64,000 nucleotides of DNA. Source: Frankiaceae bacterium. GTDB taxonomy: Bacteria > Actinomycetota > Actinomycetes > BP-191. A program made the translations under genes and the position numbers. Under the pieces are notes generated by a model that was not told the DNA's origin, made no database searches, and worked only from the letters and a program-made list of their open reading frames with translations. Below are positions 51,801-60,279 of the stretch, in pieces. Each line of letters begins with the position of its first letter. Within the stretch, counting starts at the first letter, position 1. The DNA lies in the NCBI GenBank assembly GCA_035556555.1, contig DATMES010000035.1, positions 62,001 through 126,000 of the forward strand, in the 5' to 3' direction.

Positions 51801-54463
51801 GAGACCTCGGCGGCGATGCGGCGTTCGAGCGCGGCGTCCACGGTCGCGTCGTCGAGGTCGAGCAGCGGGGGGTCGGCGATCGCGAGCGCCGCGGCGACCG
51901 CCTCGTCGGCGCCCATCCCGCGGCCCGTCTGCCACTCGGTGTCGGCGCGCGGGCCCAGCGCCGCGCGGACGGCGGCGGCGTTGGCGGCGCGGGCCTCCTG
52001 CAGGTACGGCGCCGCCGGCGCGCCGAGCTGCTCGCGCAGCGCCTCGGCCGCGCCGAGCAGCCGTGCCCCCAGCGCGGGGTCCCCGGTCGTCGGGGCGATG
52101 TGCTCGAGCGAGTCGGTGATGTCCCAGCGGCTGCCGAGGCGGGCGTAGCGCGCCAGCGCGCGCAGCATCGCGTCGCGCGCGAGGTCGGTCGCGCCGACCT
52201 GCGCGAGCGCGCCGCCGACGTTGTTCAGCGTGCGCGCCACCGACAGCGAGTCGCCGAGCTCGCGCAGCACGGCCAGCGCCTCGGCGTACATCGGCAGGCT
52301 GCCGCGCACGTCGCCCGCCGACTCCGTGGAGAGCGCGAGGTTGTTGAGCGACTGGGCCTCGCCGACCCGGTCGCCGATGGAACGGAACGACACGATCGCC
52401 TGCCGGAAGTACTCGCGCGCCGTGTCGTGGTCGTCCGACTCGCCCGCGACGATGCCGAGGTCCTTGAGGCAGCGCGCGCGGCGGCAGAGGTCGCCCAGCT
52501 CCTCGTCGATGCGCAGCGACTCCGCGAGCAGTTCGCGCGCCGTCTCGAAGTCGAGCCGCGCCCGCGCCAGGTGCGCCGCGCCCGTCAGCGCCTGCGAGCG
52601 CTGGACGCTGACCTCGCCGCGGGTGCGGACGAGGGCGTCGTTCAGCCAGAACGCCCCCTCCGCGAGGTGCCCGTGCATCTCCCACAGCGGCGCGAGGCCG
52701 GCCGCGAGACGCAGCGCGACCGCATCGTCCCTGGCGTGCTGCAACGCCTCGAGGACGTTGCGGCGCTCGGCCTCCAGCGCGTCGACCCAGCGGACCTGCT
52801 CGGGTCCGTACGGGTCCGCCGACTCCAGGAACCGCACGAGGTACGCCGCGTGCGCCTGCCGTACGGCCGCCTCCTCGCCGGACGCCGCGAGGTGGCCGAG
52901 GGCGTACTCGCGGACCACCCCCAGCATCGCGAAGCGCGGCTCGCCGCCGGTGTCGTGGCGGACGAGGCTCTTACCGACGAGCGAGGCGACGATGTCCAGG
53001 GGGTCGCCGGTCAGACCCTCGGCCAGCGCCTCGGCGAGCTCCAGCGTGAAGCCGCCCGCGCAGACCCCGAGGCGACGGAACACCGTCTGCTCGTCCGGCG
53101 TCAGCAGCTCGTGGTCCCAGTCCAGGGTCGCGCGCAGGGTCTGGTGGCGTTCGGGGAGGTCGCGGGCGCCGCCGGTGAGGACGGCGAGGCGGTTGGCGAG
53201 CCGGTCGCGCAGCGCCGTCGGCGAGAAGATCCGGATGCGCGCGGCGGCCAGCTCGATGGCCAGCGGTACGCCGTCCAGCGCGCGGCAGATGTCGACCAGC
53301 GCCGGCGCGTCGTCCTCGCTCGGCTCCCAGTGCGGCACCGTCGACCGCGCGACCTCGAGGAACAGCCGCCCCGCCCCCGTCTGCTCCAGCACCGCGAGCG
53401 TCGCGCGCTCCGCGGGCACGTCGAGCGGCGCCAGCGGGTACTCGTGCTCGGCCCGGACGTCGAGCACCGCGCGGCTCGTGACGAGGACGCGGACGTTGCG
53501 GCACAGGCGAAGCAGCGTCGTCAGGGCGGCGGCCGCACCGAGCAGGCGTTCGCCGCCGTCGAGCACCACGAGCAGGTGCCGGTCCCCGATCGCCGCCGCG
53601 ATCGTCTCCTCCGCGGGGCGGCCCGGCTGCTCGCGGATGCCGAGCGACTGCAGCACGGCGACCGGTGCCAGCGTCGCGTCGGAGAGGTCCGAGAGGCCGG
53701 CCCAGACGACCGTACGTCCCTCGGCCACCTCGCGTTCGGCGACCTCCAGCGCGACGCGGCTCTTGCCGATGCCGCCGGGCCCGCTGACCGTGACGACGCG
53801 GACGTCGTCGCGGGCGAGCAGCGCGCGGACCCGGTCGACGTCGCGTTCGCGGCCGACCAGCGGCGTCGGCGCGACGGGCAGTGCCGTCGGCTCGACGCGC
53901 ACGGTGTCGTGCGCCGGCTCCGCGTCCGTCGCGCGGCTGACCTCGAAGACCTCGGTGAGCAGTGCGGCGAGGTCGTCGGCGACCAGCTCCTCCAGCTCCT
54001 CCGCCGTCGTGAAGGAGCGGTAGGAGACGCGATCGTCGCTCTTGATCTGCTCGAGCAGCTCCGCCAGCCGCGGCTCCCTGTCGGGGGCCGGGGCCTTGAC
54101 GTACATGAGCTTCGGGCGGTCGCCGGAGAGGCGGTACTCGTCCTCCAGGCCGCTGATCGCCTCCTCGGGCGCGACCCAGCCGTACCGCTGCCAGTAGACG
54201 CCGACGAAGACGTGCGACTGGTCGAGGTACGCGCGGTACAGCTCGCGCGGCGGGTGGGGTCTCGCCCCGGCCTCGAACATCACCGGCGCGAGCCGCAGCT
54301 TGGTGACGGCGCGGCGTACGGCGGCGCGTTCGGTCGCGAGCTCGCCGAGGGTGGAGGAGATGAAGACGCGGAGCCGCTGGTCCGGGGTACGGATCACCGA
54401 ACGGCGTGCGCGCGGCGCGGGCACGTCGACCGCGGGGACCTCGGTCTGGCTCACCGCGTCCAC
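51797..54463 (-). CDS. DUF4062-NTPase-TPR protein, first of tandem pair
   Basis: 888 aa; GTG chosen, start uncertain by up to ~40 residues. DUF4062 at ~28-125 (LRVFISSTLGELATERAAVRRAV; HVFVGVYWQRYGW). NTPase: VSGPGGIGKSRVALEVAE, HLLVVLDGGERLL, VRVLVTSRAVLDVR and CRALDGVPLAIELAAARIR. C-terminal TPR repeats (SLNNLALSTESAGDVRGSLPMY; TLNNVGGALAQVGATDLARD). The two proteins share layout and many motifs but differ throughout, indicating an old duplication with the pair kept together and coupled. Confidence 0.85.
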   Translation of the reverse strand: MDAVSQTEVPAVDVPAPRARRSVIRTPDQRLRVFISSTLGELATERAAVRRAVTKLRLAPVMFEAGARPHPPRELYRAYLDQSHVFVGVYWQRYGWVAPEEAISGLEDEYRLSGDRPKLMYVKAPAPDREPRLAELLEQIKSDDRVSYRSFTTAEELEELVADDLAALLTEVFEVSRATDAEPAHDTVRVEPTALPVAPTPLVGRERDVDRVRALLARDDVRVVTVSGPGGIGKSRVALEVAEREVAEGRTVVWAGLSDLSDATLAPVAVLQSLGIREQPGRPAEETIAAAIGDRHLLVVLDGGERLLGAAAALTTLLRLCRNVRVLVTSRAVLDVRAEHEYPLAPLDVPAERATLAVLEQTGAGRLFLEVARSTVPHWEPSEDDAPALVDICRALDGVPLAIELAAARIRIFSPTALRDRLANRLAVLTGGARDLPERHQTLRATLDWDHELLTPDEQTVFRRLGVCAGGFTLELAEALAEGLTGDPLDIVASLVGKSLVRHDTGGEPRFAMLGVVREYALGHLAASGEEAAVRQAHAAYLVRFLESADPYGPEQVRWVDALEAERRNVLEALQHARDDAVALRLAAGLAPLWEMHGHLAEGAFWLNDALVRTRGEVSVQRSQALTGAAHLARARLDFETARELLAESLRIDEELGDLCRRARCLKDLGIVAGESDDHDTAREYFRQAIVSFRSIGDRVGEAQSLNNLALSTESAGDVRGSLPMYAEALAVLRELGDSLSVARTLNNVGGALAQVGATDLARDAMLRALARYARLGSRWDITDSLEHIAPTTGDPALGARLLGAAEALREQLGAPAAPYLQEARAANAAAVRAALGPRADTEWQTGRGMGADEAVAAALAIADPPLLDLDDATVDAALERRIAAEVS

Positions 54464-54597
54464 GATAGGAACGCCGCGCGTGGCGCGTCCCGGGAACGCC
54501 CGAAACGCCCGCCCGGCTTGCGCCGTTCGCCCCGGTTTGCGCTCGTGACTCGCTGAAAGTGCTGCGCCACAGCGCGTTCCGGCGCACACTGTCCGGC

Positions 54598-55134
54598 ATG
54601 CTCCGCAAGACTCTGGCCCACGCCGCTGTCGCGTGCGCCGTCGCGACGGGTGTCGTCGCCGGCGCCGCGGCGCCCGCGTGGGCGCCCAAGTACATCCTCG
54701 GCGCGCTCGCGTTCGGCGACTGCGAGGTGGCGGGGGAGCCGTTGTTCAACGGCGACTTCACCATCGAGTCGTTCGGGGCGAAGGACGGGCAGCTGCTCGC
54801 GACCGCGATGGTCAACGGTTCCTGCGTCGACGGCCTCGACGTCGTCGGCTCCGTACCGCCGGGCGTCTACACGTTCCCCATCACGGTGACGACCGAGTGC
54901 GTGACCGAGTCGGCGGTCATCGAGATCCGGCCTGGCGCGACGACCGTCGCGGGCGCCGTCGGCGACGAGAAGGTGGACTTCACGCTCGACCTGTCGCGCA
55001 CCGTCGTGGACGTCATCTGGATGGAGGGCGACCCCGAGTCCGAGCGGGCGAAGATCTGCGCGGTGGCGCGCGCGTCCGGCCGTACCGCCACCCAGCAGGC
55101 GCGCCTGCTCAACGCGCTGTTCCTGCGGATCTGA
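54598..55134 (+). CDS. Exported protein of unknown function
   Basis: 178 aa. Signal peptide ~1-30 (HAAVACAVATGVVAGAAAPAWA). Mature part: FGDCEVAG, FTIESFGAKDGQLLATAMVNGSCVDGL, TTECVTESAVIEIRPG, DFTLDLSRTVVDVIWMEGD, a beta-rich pattern with four Cys that could form two disulphides. This layout is common in actinobacterial exported proteins without known function. Stop overlaps the next start (TGATG). Confidence 0.78.
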   Translation: MLRKTLAHAAVACAVATGVVAGAAAPAWAPKYILGALAFGDCEVAGEPLFNGDFTIESFGAKDGQLLATAMVNGSCVDGLDVVGSVPPGVYTFPITVTTECVTESAVIEIRPGATTVAGAVGDEKVDFTLDLSRTVVDVIWMEGDPESERAKICAVARASGRTATQQARLLNALFLRI

Positions 55135-55484
55135 TGGAACGCGCACTCGGCATCGGCGGCGTGTTCTTCCGGGCGAAGGACGCGGAGGCGCTGAACCGCT
55201 GGTACGCCGAGCAGCTCGGCGTCGCGGGCATCGAGATCTGGCACCAGGAGCCGGGGCCGACGGTGTGGTCGGCGTTCGGCGAGGACACGACGTACTTCGG
55301 CCGCGCCGAGCAGCAGACGATGGTCAACTTCCGCGTCCGCGACCTCGACGCGATGCTCGCGCAGCTGCGCGCGGCCGGTGCCGACGTGGACGACAAGACC
55401 GAGTCGGACGAGCAGGGGCGCTTCGGCTGGGCGAGCGACCCCGAGGGCAACCGCTTCGAGCTCTGGGAGCCCGCGGACGCCTGA
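55134..55484 (+). CDS. VOC family (glyoxalase/bleomycin resistance-like) protein
   Basis: 116 aa single VOC module. GIGGVFFRAKDAEALNRWYAEQLG is the first beta-alpha unit and DPEGNRFELWEP the end motif with the metal-site Glu. QQTMVNFRVRDLDAMLAQLRAAGADVDD is the second unit. Metal-dependent lyase, isomerase or binding role; substrate unknown. Coupled to the exported-protein gene by a one-base overlap. Confidence 0.88.
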   Translation: MERALGIGGVFFRAKDAEALNRWYAEQLGVAGIEIWHQEPGPTVWSAFGEDTTYFGRAEQQTMVNFRVRDLDAMLAQLRAAGADVDDKTESDEQGRFGWASDPEGNRFELWEPADA

Positions 55485-55605
55485 CCGGCCCGCGCGCCGC
55501 CCCCGCTTGCCCAGCTTCCCGTGCGCGCGAGCACGCGAGGAGTCGTCCAGCACTGGAAGCTCGGGTCCGGGCCGGGCGCGCCAGGGGGGCGTCGCGCGAC
55601 GACGG

Positions 55606-56802
55606 CTAGCGCGCCACGCCGGGCTGGCACCACAGCGTGCGGCGGCCCGCGGGCACGAACTCGATCTTCCGCGGCGCCGGCGGGCGGACCGGCGCCTTCG
55701 CGGGCGTTCCGCTCCGGTCGTACCGCAGGATGTCGATGCCCTTCTCGATGTCGACGGCGTAGACGATCTCGGGCGTGATCCAGTACGCCGCGATCGTCGC
55801 GCCGGCCACGGGGGCGTAGTAGCCGACCTCGTCGATGCCGCCCTTGCGGTCCACGTCGAGGAAGCGGACGCCGTGCTCGAAGAAGCCGGCCGCGATCAGC
55901 CCGCCGTCCTTGAACGTCGGGTGCTGCTGGAACCACATCGCCGTGCAGCCCGCGGCGCCGGCGGCGGGGGAGCCGTCGACGAACGTGCCGTTCGAGACGC
56001 GGAACTCGCCGACCTTGCGGAACGTCTTCGCGTCCCACGTCATGATCGCGCCCGAGTCGCGGTCGCAGATGCCGCTGAACGGCGTCTCGCCCTGCACGAG
56101 GAAGAACTTGTCGCGGCCCTGGCGCGGCCACCGGTTGGAGTGGATGAGGCGGTTGTCGCTCGTCGTGCCGGTCTTGACGACGCGCGGCTTCGTCGGCGTA
56201 CGACGCGCGTCGAGGAGGCGGATCGTGCGGCTCGCCGTGAGCACCATGCCGGGGGAGACCTCGGTGACGTCGAAGCCGTCGTTCTTCGGCAGCGAGCCCC
56301 AGCTGCCCGCGACGCGCGGGGCGGACGGCTTGCGCAGGTCGACGATCGTGCCGCGCGAGCCGTACGCGTAGGCGCACTTCAGCACGCAGGTGAACGTGTG
56401 GTCGCGCATGTTCGGCAGCGAGGCGATCTGCTTCGGCGCGGCCTTGTTGCTGACGTCGTAGACCTGCAACGTCCCCAGCGCGCCCTGCTCGTCGTTGAGC
56501 AGCAGGATCTTGCCGTTGGTGTCGACGTCCTCGGCGGGGAAGTTGAAGCCGACCGGCGTCACCGACAGCGGCTTCGGCAGCGCGGGGTCGGAGACGTCGT
56601 AGATCGAGAACGACTTCGAGCCGGAGACGTAGAGCGTCGTGCCGAGCAGCCGCGCGCCGGTGGCCGCGCCCGCCTCGAGCGGGATCGTCGCGACGAACGT
56701 GACGTTCGGGGACGTGACCACGGAGTCGTAGGGCCGCGCCTCGCTCACCGGGGCGGAGACGGCGAGCGCCGTGACGGCGAGCGCGACGGTGACTGCTCTC
56801 AT
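55606..56802 (-). CDS. Secreted LVIVD-repeat beta-propeller-like protein
   Basis: 398 aa with a signal peptide (~1-22). Repeats of the type LLGTTLYVSGSKSFSIYDVSDPALPKPL, TLQVYDVSNKAAPKQIASLP, and GTIVDLRKPSAPRVAGSW match LVIVD-type blades. These are seen in surface and secreted proteins and probably form a beta-propeller. Contains a Cys cluster FTCVLKCAYAYG. No active site recognised. Diverges from the PQQ-type dehydrogenase gene, another propeller protein. Confidence 0.82.
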   Translation of the reverse strand: MRAVTVALAVTALAVSAPVSEARPYDSVVTSPNVTFVATIPLEAGAATGARLLGTTLYVSGSKSFSIYDVSDPALPKPLSVTPVGFNFPAEDVDTNGKILLLNDEQGALGTLQVYDVSNKAAPKQIASLPNMRDHTFTCVLKCAYAYGSRGTIVDLRKPSAPRVAGSWGSLPKNDGFDVTEVSPGMVLTASRTIRLLDARRTPTKPRVVKTGTTSDNRLIHSNRWPRQGRDKFFLVQGETPFSGICDRDSGAIMTWDAKTFRKVGEFRVSNGTFVDGSPAAGAAGCTAMWFQQHPTFKDGGLIAAGFFEHGVRFLDVDRKGGIDEVGYYAPVAGATIAAYWITPEIVYAVDIEKGIDILRYDRSGTPAKAPVRPPAPRKIEFVPAGRRTLWCQPGVAR

Positions 56803-56908
56803 GCCGCACGCGATTCGACGTGCGGGAGCCGCGTCCTGCCGTCGCGCGAGGAACCGGGGTGAGCGCCGTCACCTGTGCGGGGGGTCACCGACCTGGGAGG
56901 GAACGCGC

Positions 56909-58090
56909 ATGGCGAGGACGACGAAGGCGTTCGGGGCTCTCTGCCTGACGGCGGCGCTGCTGCCGATGACGCAGACCGCGACCGCGCTGCCCGGGGTGGG
57001 TGTGGTGGCGGTGCCGGTGGCGGTGTTCACGACGCCGACGTACCTGACGCACGCCCCCGGCGACCCCACCGGGGTCTACGTCACCGAGCGGGCCGGCACC
57101 ATCAAGGTGGCGCGCGGCAACCCGGCGGCGACGACGACGTTCCTCGACATCACGACGCGCGTCAGCATCACCGGCGAGGGCGGTCTGCTGTCCGTGGCGT
57201 TCGCGCCCGACTACGTCACCAGCGGCAAGCTCTACGTCTACTACGCCAACCTCGACGGCGACATCGAGATCGACGAGTTCACGCGCAACGGCGCCGTGGC
57301 CGACCCGGCGTCGCGCCGTACCGTGCTCGTCATCCCGCACCGTGACTTCTCCAACCACTACGGCGCGCAGCTGCAGTTCGGGCCAGACGGCTACCTGTAC
57401 ATCGGCACGGGCGACGGCGGTGGCGGCGGCGACCCGCTCGGCAACGGGCAGAACCTCGGCGCGCTGCTCGGCAAGATGCTGCGCATCGACCCGCGCCAGT
57501 CGGGCACGGCGGCGTACACCGTGCCGGCGTCGAACCCGTTCGTCTCCGTGTCGGGGGCCCGGCCGGAGATCTGGGCGTACGGCCTGCGCAACCCGTTCCG
57601 CTTCTCGTTCGACCGCGCCAACGGCGACCTCACCATCGGCGACGTCGGGCAGAGCACGCGCGAGGAGGTCGACTACGTGCCGGCCGGCTCCGCGGGCGGC
57701 TTCAACTTCGGCTGGAACATCTTCGAGGGGACGTTCCAGTTCCGGCCGGGCACGCTGACCAACCACACGCCCCCGGTCCTCGAGCGGCCGCGCAACATGG
57801 GCTTCTGCACGTCCATCACCGGCGGGTACGTCATCCGCGACCCCGGGGTGCCGTCGCTGCAGGGCGACTACGTGTACGGCGACTACTGCACCGGCTCGCT
57901 GCGCGTCGCGCGCCTCCAGCTCCCGGGTGCCGTCAACGACCGTGCGCTCAACGCGAACGTGCCCAACCTGTCGTCGTTCGGCGAGGACGCGGCGGGCTGC
58001 GTGTACGCGATCTCGCTGTCGGGCCCGGTGTTCCGGCTCGTGGAGGACCAGACGTCGCTCACCGCGCCGTGCGCCCTGCCGGTGCGGTGA
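56909..58090 (+). CDS. Secreted PQQ-dependent sugar (aldose) dehydrogenase family protein
   Basis: 393 aa; ATG after GGGAGGG. Signal peptide ~1-28. Six-bladed propeller motifs of the soluble glucose/aldose dehydrogenase (YliI/Asd-type) family: VYVTERAGTIKV, GEGGLLSVAFAPDY, the region around HYGAQLQFGPDGYLYIGTGDGG, IDPRQSG, EIWAYGLRNPFRFSFD and GDVGQSTREEVDYV. Probably oxidises a sugar outside the cell with PQQ, though no PQQ-synthesis genes are in the window. Two C-terminal Cys may form a disulphide. Confidence 0.9.
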   Translation: MARTTKAFGALCLTAALLPMTQTATALPGVGVVAVPVAVFTTPTYLTHAPGDPTGVYVTERAGTIKVARGNPAATTTFLDITTRVSITGEGGLLSVAFAPDYVTSGKLYVYYANLDGDIEIDEFTRNGAVADPASRRTVLVIPHRDFSNHYGAQLQFGPDGYLYIGTGDGGGGGDPLGNGQNLGALLGKMLRIDPRQSGTAAYTVPASNPFVSVSGARPEIWAYGLRNPFRFSFDRANGDLTIGDVGQSTREEVDYVPAGSAGGFNFGWNIFEGTFQFRPGTLTNHTPPVLERPRNMGFCTSITGGYVIRDPGVPSLQGDYVYGDYCTGSLRVARLQLPGAVNDRALNANVPNLSSFGEDAAGCVYAISLSGPVFRLVEDQTSLTAPCALPVR

Positions 58091-58119
58091 CCCGGGCCGG
58101 AGCGTTCGTCCGGCCCGGG
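58091..58119. terminator. Bidirectional hairpin between converging genes
   Basis: CCCGGGCCGGA, 7-base loop, TCCGGCCCGGG: perfect 11-bp stem directly after the dehydrogenase stop and eight bases from the converging gene's stop. Confidence 0.75.
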
Positions 58120-58127
58120 CCCTGCCG

Positions 58128-59669
58128 TCACTGGTCGCGCGTGTAGATCAGGCTGCGCAGCGCCGTGGAGCCGGGCATCGTGCCCGCGTTGGCGACGTAC
58201 GCGAAGTCCGCCGAGTTACCGCCTGCGTCGTCGACCAGGTAGAACGTCGCGTTCTTGTCCCAGCTCGTGTTGTAGATCTGCAGGTAGTAGTAGCGCCCGG
58301 GCGTGAGGAAGCAGTTCCAGTCCGGGATCGCCGTGGTGAAGACGTTGTCGAGCACCTGGATGCCGTGCTTCGAGCACACGTGCTGGTTGACCTCGCGGTT
58401 CGCCCAGATGTGGAGATCGACGATGCAGTATCCGCATCCGGCGACGAACGCCACGCGGTCGAACATCGCCTTGCTCGCGACGAACGGCTGCGCCAGCCAT
58501 CCTCGCGGCCGGAGCGTCACGCGGAGGTCGACGCCGGCGCGCGTGTGAGGGAGCGCGTTCCAGTTGTAGTCGAGCCGGGTGCGGTTCCACAGCGTGGCGC
58601 CGTTCGGCGTCGTCCTCGGCACCTCCCGCTCGTGCACGACGAAGTCCGGTGCCGCGAGAAGCCGCCAGTTCGTGTTGCCGCAGTACGGGTCGTACTTCGT
58701 CGTCGCGACGGGGAACGTGAACTGCCTGCCGTCGCGGTGGACGATCGGCCTGTTGAAGTACGCGCGCACGAGGTCGGTCGAGCACTGCGCGGTCAGGTCG
58801 ACCTCCTTGATCTCGCTGAAGAAGCCGGAGTGCGCGATCGCGTTGCCGTTGATCCTGATGGTGGCGATCTGCCGGTCCACGCCGTCCCACATCGCCCACA
58901 CGGTGAAGTCGCCCGTGGTCGCGGTGTACGCCGTCCGCCAGGTGCGGACACGGATCCACTTGCCGGCGGGCAGGTCCGGGGCCGGCGTCGTCTTGGGGCC
59001 GGTGGGCTGGCCGTTGTTGTAGCCGCCGACGTTCATCCGCCACGTGCTGTCACCGGCGTCCTTGCCGCGTACCGGCCCGATGTGGATCGCACTCCCGGCG
59101 GTCGTCGTGTCGTACTGCATCGCGTAGAACCAGAAGCACTCGAAGGAGTACCCCTCGTAGTCGCACTCGTTGACCTCGTTCTCCTGCGGAGCGTCCAGCC
59201 AGATCTGGTAGTCGCTCGCGTACACGTCGTTCGGGTGGTCGGTGAGGTGCAGCCCGTCGCTCTGGTAGCCGCCGTAGCCGGGGCTCTCGGCCATGAGCTG
59301 CCGGGAACCGTCGGTGTCGCGCGACGGCCCGCTCACGCCGGCCACCGCGGGCAGCGGTGGCAGGTCGGGCCTGACCGGCCGCGCGCGCTTGTCGCCGCGC
59401 GCCGTCCAGGCGCGGTCCGCTCGCCGCATCGCGGCGGCGACCTTGGCGTCGTACGCGGCGAGCGTGCGGCGGGCTTCGGCGCGCTCGGCCGCCGGCAGCC
59501 AGTCGAAGTCTGGCCTGCGCCTGCTGTCGGGCGGCAGCACAAGGGGCGCCTGCGCCTCGGGTGGCGCCGGCCGGCTGCTCGCCTCCGCCGGTGTGGCGAC
59601 CGCGCCGGCGGCGGTCAGCAGCAGCGCGAGGCCGAGTCGCACGGACGTCCTGCGGGTTCCTCTTCCCAT
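58128..59669 (-). CDS. Large exported protein of unknown function
   Basis: 513 aa. Signal peptide ~1-31 (LGLALLLTAAGAVATPAEA). A helical segment with DFDWLPAAERAEARRTLAAYDAKVAAAMRRADRAW follows, then a Trp/Tyr/Asn-rich beta region (NECDYEGYSFECFWFYAMQYD; GKWIRVRTWRTAYTATTGDFTVWAMWDG) containing at least eight Cys. No catalytic pattern. The DNA here has slightly lower third-position GC and more aromatic residues than its neighbours, which may reflect the protein rather than transfer. Confidence 0.78.
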   Translation of the reverse strand: MGRGTRRTSVRLGLALLLTAAGAVATPAEASSRPAPPEAQAPLVLPPDSRRRPDFDWLPAAERAEARRTLAAYDAKVAAAMRRADRAWTARGDKRARPVRPDLPPLPAVAGVSGPSRDTDGSRQLMAESPGYGGYQSDGLHLTDHPNDVYASDYQIWLDAPQENEVNECDYEGYSFECFWFYAMQYDTTTAGSAIHIGPVRGKDAGDSTWRMNVGGYNNGQPTGPKTTPAPDLPAGKWIRVRTWRTAYTATTGDFTVWAMWDGVDRQIATIRINGNAIAHSGFFSEIKEVDLTAQCSTDLVRAYFNRPIVHRDGRQFTFPVATTKYDPYCGNTNWRLLAAPDFVVHEREVPRTTPNGATLWNRTRLDYNWNALPHTRAGVDLRVTLRPRGWLAQPFVASKAMFDRVAFVAGCGYCIVDLHIWANREVNQHVCSKHGIQVLDNVFTTAIPDWNCFLTPGRYYYLQIYNTSWDKNATFYLVDDAGGNSADFAYVANAGTMPGSTALRSLIYTRDQ

Positions 59670-59839
59670 GTGATCCCCCACTCGGAAAGGACCGGGATGG
59701 CGTCTCCGGTCCGAGGTGGTCCACTGTCCGCTCCCCGGGGACGTCGTAGGGGCGTTCTGCAGAACTGGGGGCTCGACCGGAGCGCCCGTTTCGCCTAGGT
59801 TTGCGTTCCCCCGACCCCCTCACGGAGGAGCCCCTCTCC

Positions 59840-60025
59840 ATGCGCAAGATCCTTGCTGGCGCTGCCCTGCTCGCGGTGCCGTTCGCCGGTGTCGTCGCGA
59901 CCGACGCGGCGGCGTACTGCGACCCGAAGTACAAGCCGCTGTGCACCAACGACTGCCAGATGCGGCCGCCGACGATCGACCCGAAGGACCCGCTCGGCGA
60001 CATCGTCCGCGCCTGCCCCGAGTAA
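59840..60025 (+). CDS. Exported Cys-containing peptide 1 (61 aa)
   Basis: ATG after GGAGGAG. Signal peptide ~1-25 (RKILAGAALLAVPFAGVVATDAAA). Mature ~36 residues: YCDPKYKPLCTNDCQ, then PKDPLGDIVRACPE, giving four Cys. The next gene encodes a close relative with the same Cys spacing at the start. Likely a small disulphide-bonded extracellular peptide; activity unknown. Confidence 0.8.
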   Translation: MRKILAGAALLAVPFAGVVATDAAAYCDPKYKPLCTNDCQMRPPTIDPKDPLGDIVRACPE

Positions 60026-60043
60026 CCCCAGGAGAGCCCCCTC

Positions 60044-60214
60044 ATGCGCAAGCTTCTTCTCGCCGCTCTCGTGGCGGTGCCGTTGGCGGCGCTCGCGCCG
60101 AACGCGTCGGCCGTCTGCGACCCGGACTTCCGGCCGATCTGCGTGAGCGAGTGCCTCACCCAGGTGCCGGACGTCCGCGACCCGCTCGGTCACCTGCAGG
60201 CCTGCCCGCGTTAG
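60044..60214 (+). CDS. Exported Cys-containing peptide 2 (56 aa)
   Basis: ATG after AGGAGAG, 18 bases after peptide 1. Signal peptide ~1-23 (RKLLLAALVAVPLAALAPNASA). Mature ~33 residues: VCDPDFRPICVSECL, then VRDPLGHLQACPR, again four Cys. Shares CDP-x-(Y/F)-(K/R)-P-(L/I)-C and DPLG-x-(I/L) with peptide 1, so the pair arose by duplication. Followed by a strong terminator. Confidence 0.8.
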   Translation: MRKLLLAALVAVPLAALAPNASAVCDPDFRPICVSECLTQVPDVRDPLGHLQACPR

Positions 60215-60228
60215 CCGTCCGGCCGGCG

Positions 60229-60267
60229 AGAAGCCCCGCCCGGCGTGTGCCGGGCGGGGCTTCTTTC
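60229..60267 (+). terminator. Strong terminator after peptide pair
   Basis: AGAAGCCCCGCCCGGC, loop GTGT, GCCGGGCGGGGCTTCT, then TTC: a perfect 16-bp stem. It lies 13 bases before the converging gene's stop and may work in both directions. Confidence 0.85.
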
Positions 60268-60279
60268 GCGCGATGACCC

